DNA from: Ceratopteris richardii
Lineage: Eukaryota; Streptophyta; Polypodiopsida; Polypodiales; Pteridaceae
NCBI GenBank assembly: GCA_020310875.1
Contig: CM035423.1
Coordinates: forward strand, 112,422,766-112,486,765
Length of the DNA: 64,000 nucleotides
Direction of reading: 5' to 3'
The notes beneath the pieces were generated by a model. That model was not told the DNA's origin. It worked only from the letters and a program-made list of their open reading frames with translations, and did no database searches. The position numbers and the translations under genes are program-made. Shown here one piece after another: positions 60,836 through 64,000 of this stretch. How positions within the stretch are numbered: the first letter of the stretch is position 1; every line of letters starts with the position of its first letter.

Positions 60836-61083
60836 TGTTGGGTGAGGCATAAGTGCCACATGTCATCATATGGGTATATATACCATTTGGTCGAAGCATA
60901 ACAAGTCTCATGTATAGAGAGACTCTCAAGTTGAGAGAACAAGAGAGTATTAAAAAGACTTGATTGCTCGGTGGCTGGGAGGAAACTATTATGCATCACT
61001 ATGTGTGTTTGAAGCTCTCGTGGACAGGCGATAAGTCAGAAGCTCACAGCTGGGATTATGGATGGCAAAAAGGAGATGTAATA
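60836..61083 (+). repeat. Probable LTR (5' type) of another retroelement
   Basis: The sequence begins TGTTGGGTGAGGCATAAG, has a TATATATACC promoter-like motif near 60874, and ends ATGTAATA directly before a perfect primer site. No partner LTR is in the window, so both edges are inferred from TG and from the primer site. Confidence 0.55.
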
Positions 61084-61084
61084 A

Positions 61085-61097
61085 TTGGTATCAGAGC
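61085..61097 (+). other. Primer binding site (tRNA-iMet)
   Basis: TTGGTATCAGAGC is the plant initiator-Met primer site. It marks 60836-61083 as a 5' LTR. Confidence 0.8.
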
Positions 61098-61111
61098 CTT
61101 AATTCGGCTGT

Positions 61112-61175
61112 GTGTGCGTCGCATGGGACTTGAACGCGCACCAATAGTATGAGAGGAAGATGGTCTACCAAGGTT
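61112..61175 (-). repeat. Antisense tRNA-like segment just inside the LTR
   Basis: On the minus strand, CCTTGGTAGACCATC (D-arm-like) is followed about 30 bases later by GCGTTCAAGTCCC, a near-perfect B box. Position and orientation relative to the primer site resemble the first antisense module of the tandem LTR unit (17177). Confidence 0.45.
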
Positions 61176-61559
61176 GCCCACGTGGATTTCATGAAGGGAA
61201 TGGAGCGCATACAGTATATATACTGAGTATACAGCCTCTGAGCCACCTATTCAACCTCCAGGGATGAGAGAAATGCCCCAGCCATCATGCCATGCTCATA
61301 GTTTGAATTTTATTATTATTTGGAGCCGCAGCCCATGCCTTTGTCTTTACAAATTGGCTTATCAATGGAGCAACAAAGTCCACTTGAGCCACAAACTTGG
61401 ATGACCAAAAGATAGGATCTATCCAATCTGTTTTCTACATTCTCTTTGGAGATTAAGTCAACAGTCTATCCATGCATGAAGATACAAAGATTGCTTTTCA
61501 CAATCTTCTTTGATACTTTAGCAAGGGGGAGTATGACCTCATTCCCAGGTTTGAGTGGT
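61176..61559 (+). other. Short internal region with polypurine-like tract
   Basis: A few open stretches (EPPIQPPGMREMPQPSC-like near 61240) are too short to assign. GCAAGGGGGAGTATGAC near 61520 looks like a polypurine tract before another LTR, but the sequence after it does not match 60836-61083. The element is therefore rearranged or interrupted. Confidence 0.4.
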
Positions 61560-62400
61560 TTTGAATTTTTATTAAATCTTTATTTTTAAGCAGGATAAAG
61601 AAGAGCTAGAAGGGCTAAGTTCTTGGAGGGAAATCATTTTTACGGAGAGTATGACATATATACTCTCATCTTAAGTTAATGATTCCATCAAAATAAAAGA
61701 AACCATAAGCTTTAAGCATATTCCAAATGGATTTGCTGATATTTTTCACATAAATTTCAAGAGCTATTTTGGATAAGTAGCCATTTTGGGAAGGGAAAAA
61801 GAAGAGGGATTTATCATAGATTTATGGGAATAATCATGCACACATATAGTATAGTGTATTGAATTCCAGATAAGATTAAGAAATCCAAGATATACCTCAA
61901 TAGGATGGGAGTTTGAAGCTCCACAAAACCCCTTTCCATCACTTTTTGAGGAAAAAATTCAGCACCTGAATCTAAGAAATTCCCATTTTGGAAGAGGGAA
62001 AAAGAGGTGCAAGAGCTATGGATGGATGGGAAAAAGTATATATACTGAGAGTATGATGTATGGACTTCTTAGGTGAATCATTAGATTCATTAAAATGATA
62101 AGTTAATTAGGAATTTTAGTTCCTCAAAAAACCCCTTCCAACATCTTTTGAAATGTTAAATTTTGCCAAACTCCACTTTTGGGAGTAAGGAAAGAGACCA
62201 TTTATGACCTTCCCATGGATGAGTGCACTCGTACATGAAGTATGGTCTATGAATTACCATGGAGAAGAGAACATCCAAGAAAAACCCCACATTAGGATGG
62301 ATAAGAAGCTTGCTACATTCCCCCAGTTAAGTTTTTGCATAAAAGCAAAAGTCTCGCTTTAGGCCTCTTTTGGGGAGAAAATTAGCATGCACTAAGGGAG
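61560..62400. repeat. Degenerate tandem repeat, period about 190-205 bp
   Basis: Landmarks recur. CCATTTTGGGAAGGGAAAAAG (61781), CCATTTTGGAAGAGGGAAAAAG (61983), CCACTTTTGGGAGTAAGG (62173) and CCTCTTTTGGGGAG (62363) form one series. ACAAAACCCCTTTCC (61922) and AAAAAACCCCTTCC (62127) form another. GAGTATGA..TAT..AC blocks near 61636 and 62049, with TATAGTATAGTGTATTGAATT near 61843 and GAAGTATGGTCTATGAATT near 62238, form a third. At least four diverged units are implied. Confidence 0.6.
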
Positions 62401-64000
62401 GATTTGGAAAGGTGAAAATAGGCCCAAGCATCTTCATATACCACGCTCTAAGGTCATGGAGAGAATTTTAGAATTTGCTTGATGGAAGAATGCTTTTGGG
62501 CACCCCAAAAATCACATTTTCACACTTTTTCCAGCCCCTCCAACAGTCCACTAGTTTGGCATGTCCCGCTTGGAATGGCCATATCGTGGGCTAGAAAACT
62601 CCAAATTGGACGTGCTATGGCTGATTTTGAAGAGCACAACGTCTACTTTCAGTTTATGAAAATAAATTTTGGAAAATAAGTATTTTTATAGGTCTGAACA
62701 GCTCTGCAAAGTCTCAATAGTTTTTGGCGACTACCTTCCGGGAGCCATATCCTTCAAACCGGGAGGGCTATTTGAGTAATTTCACTTTGATTTCTTTACA
62801 CATGCTATATAATTCAGTTTATGAACATTTTTAGGTCCTAAGATGGTTTCTGCAGGTCTAAAAAAGGATTACTAATGCATTTTTTGACTAAATTTGCATT
62901 ATTTTTGTAATCACCTGACCATGCTTTATGTTTTGGGGAGTGCTCCGATGTTTTCGGACACTTCAAAGTTTATGTTAGGACCTGATGAGGAAGGTGCAAA
63001 GGTCTCGAAGTTCATCAAGAGAGATTGGATGCATGCAATTTCAATACTAAACTACTCAAGGATGTATGCTTTATGCTTCAGCCATTTTACTTTATGTTAT
63101 GGCATGTTCTATATGTACATGCATAAATTGGATTGCATACATCAAATGTTGATCATTATTTAAATTCTTAAAGTATGGATCGACAAGCAAGAAGTATACT
63201 TTTTGATTTTTTGCAGGAAAGAGGATTGCAGAATGGCTATGCAACACAGAGAATGGTTGCTAGCATTTGTTTTGATGTTTTGCAGGTTATGGAGTCCATA
63301 TATGAGCTTATGGCATGCATGCCATGGGCCTGTCAAGCCCTATGTTATTGGGTGGCCTATGTTCCACTGAGCTATTGGTTATAATTTTTTTTGGCATTCC
63401 ATTTCCTAGGGAAATGCTGTTGAAAATTTTCCCCTCACATGGCGTTATATACACACTTGCCTTTAGGTAAGAATGTTATGGCATAGTAATATGCCTTTCT
63501 GCAAACATCAATAAGTTTTAGGCATGCTTATAAGCATATGTTTGATGGACTTAGGACCATCATAGTAATATACATAAGGCAACTTCAGTAGTAATAGGAT
63601 CCCTACACATAATCCTTATGGATTTAGACCATAGGATTGCTAAAGGAAGGAGCTACACCTTCACCATTAGTGATGTGCATAATCAATCCTATAGGTTTTA
63701 GGAAGTTGCATACAGGCACGGGAGATACATTTATGATAATCTCCAAAGTAGTGAAGATTAATTTATCTTCAAAAGAGTCTCACATGATGATTAGGAGACT
63801 ATGGGGTATCATGATGAATACCCAAAGAGTGACTAGTTTCACTCATGCACATCGCTTGACCAAGTAGTGAAGCAATTTGCTACACTACTAAGGAAACCAA
63901 TTAAATGGGATCATAGAGATGGGTTTCATGAGACAACATCGACGGGTGCTTATATGATTTGAGTGATGGTTAGGAAGGCTATAGGTATGGCACTAGCTCT
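62401..64000. other. AT-rich, LTR-like DNA without a recognised gene
   Basis: Short frames at 62894-63163 (89 codons) and 63175-63384 (69 codons) have no known motif. CGCTTGGAATGGCCATATCGTGGGC and CTAGAAAACTCCAAATTGG resemble text common in long plant gypsy LTRs, which is a weak impression only. From about 63600 a reading of GRSYTF, VAYRHGRY and PIKWDHRDGFHE type suggests decayed protein-coding DNA of unknown kind. Confidence 0.3.

Noticed and set aside
61176..61559. A short TRIM element formed by the LTR at 60836 and a second LTR after the GGGGGAG tract
   Set aside because: The sequence after 61530 does not match 60836-61083, so a paired LTR cannot be shown.

Overview
The window looks like repeat-dominated nuclear DNA of a land plant. 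The signs are Ty1/copia elements primed by initiator-Met tRNA, a CACTA (En/Spm) DNA transposon, a non-LTR retrotransposon relic, TTTAGGG-type telomere-like motifs, long CT/GA and TACA-type microsatellites, AT-rich composition and no operon-like gene packing. I cannot name the species. I find no convincing host gene; almost every open frame belongs to a decayed transposon or is a by-product of a microsatellite.

Layout. 1-1842: 5' part of a minus-strand copia element (family A), inserted in a dispersed repeat I call R1. 1931-7886: a complete but dead copia element (family C), inserted about 90 bp further along the same R1 copy. 7887-12349: the rest of R1, a partial R1 copy, and a family A 3' fragment. 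12350-15354: AT-rich, nothing recognisable. 15562-29360: a 13.8-kb tandem block of a non-coding LTR element, made of a truncated 3' end, LTR, internal, LTR, internal, LTR. 29361-37955: nested copia relics; a complete family A element (32145-37195) sits in the reverse transcriptase of an older minus-strand copia. 38000-43605: unknown DNA, R1 and R2 copies and a LINE-type relic. 43606-49657: a CACTA element with a perfect TCT target duplication, in R1. 50998-55262: a minus-strand copia element (family D). 55270-60130: a second CACTA-like fragment cut by R2 and a family A 3' end, with long microsatellite arrays. 60836-64000: another LTR and primer site, then AT-rich DNA with a degenerate tandem repeat of about 200 bp.

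The history can be read as layers. R1 was the substrate, and copia A, copia C and the CACTA landed in it. The paralogous R1 copies keep empty target sites that support the copia C and CACTA boundaries. The youngest layer by sequence similarity is the 6.2-kb non-coding LTR unit: its three 448-bp LTRs differ by about four bases pairwise, as counted by eye.

The most unusual content is in that unit. Its LTR holds a tRNA-like A box and B box at tRNA spacing, next to a TATA box. Its internal region opens with about seven antisense B-box-like (tRNA T-arm-like) modules within 1 kb, present in both tandem copies. A weaker similar motif lies just inside the unrelated LTR at 60836-61083, and copia C carries an antisense tRNA/5S-rRNA-like composite in its leader. 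All of this rests on reading by eye; no alignment, database or folding program was run.
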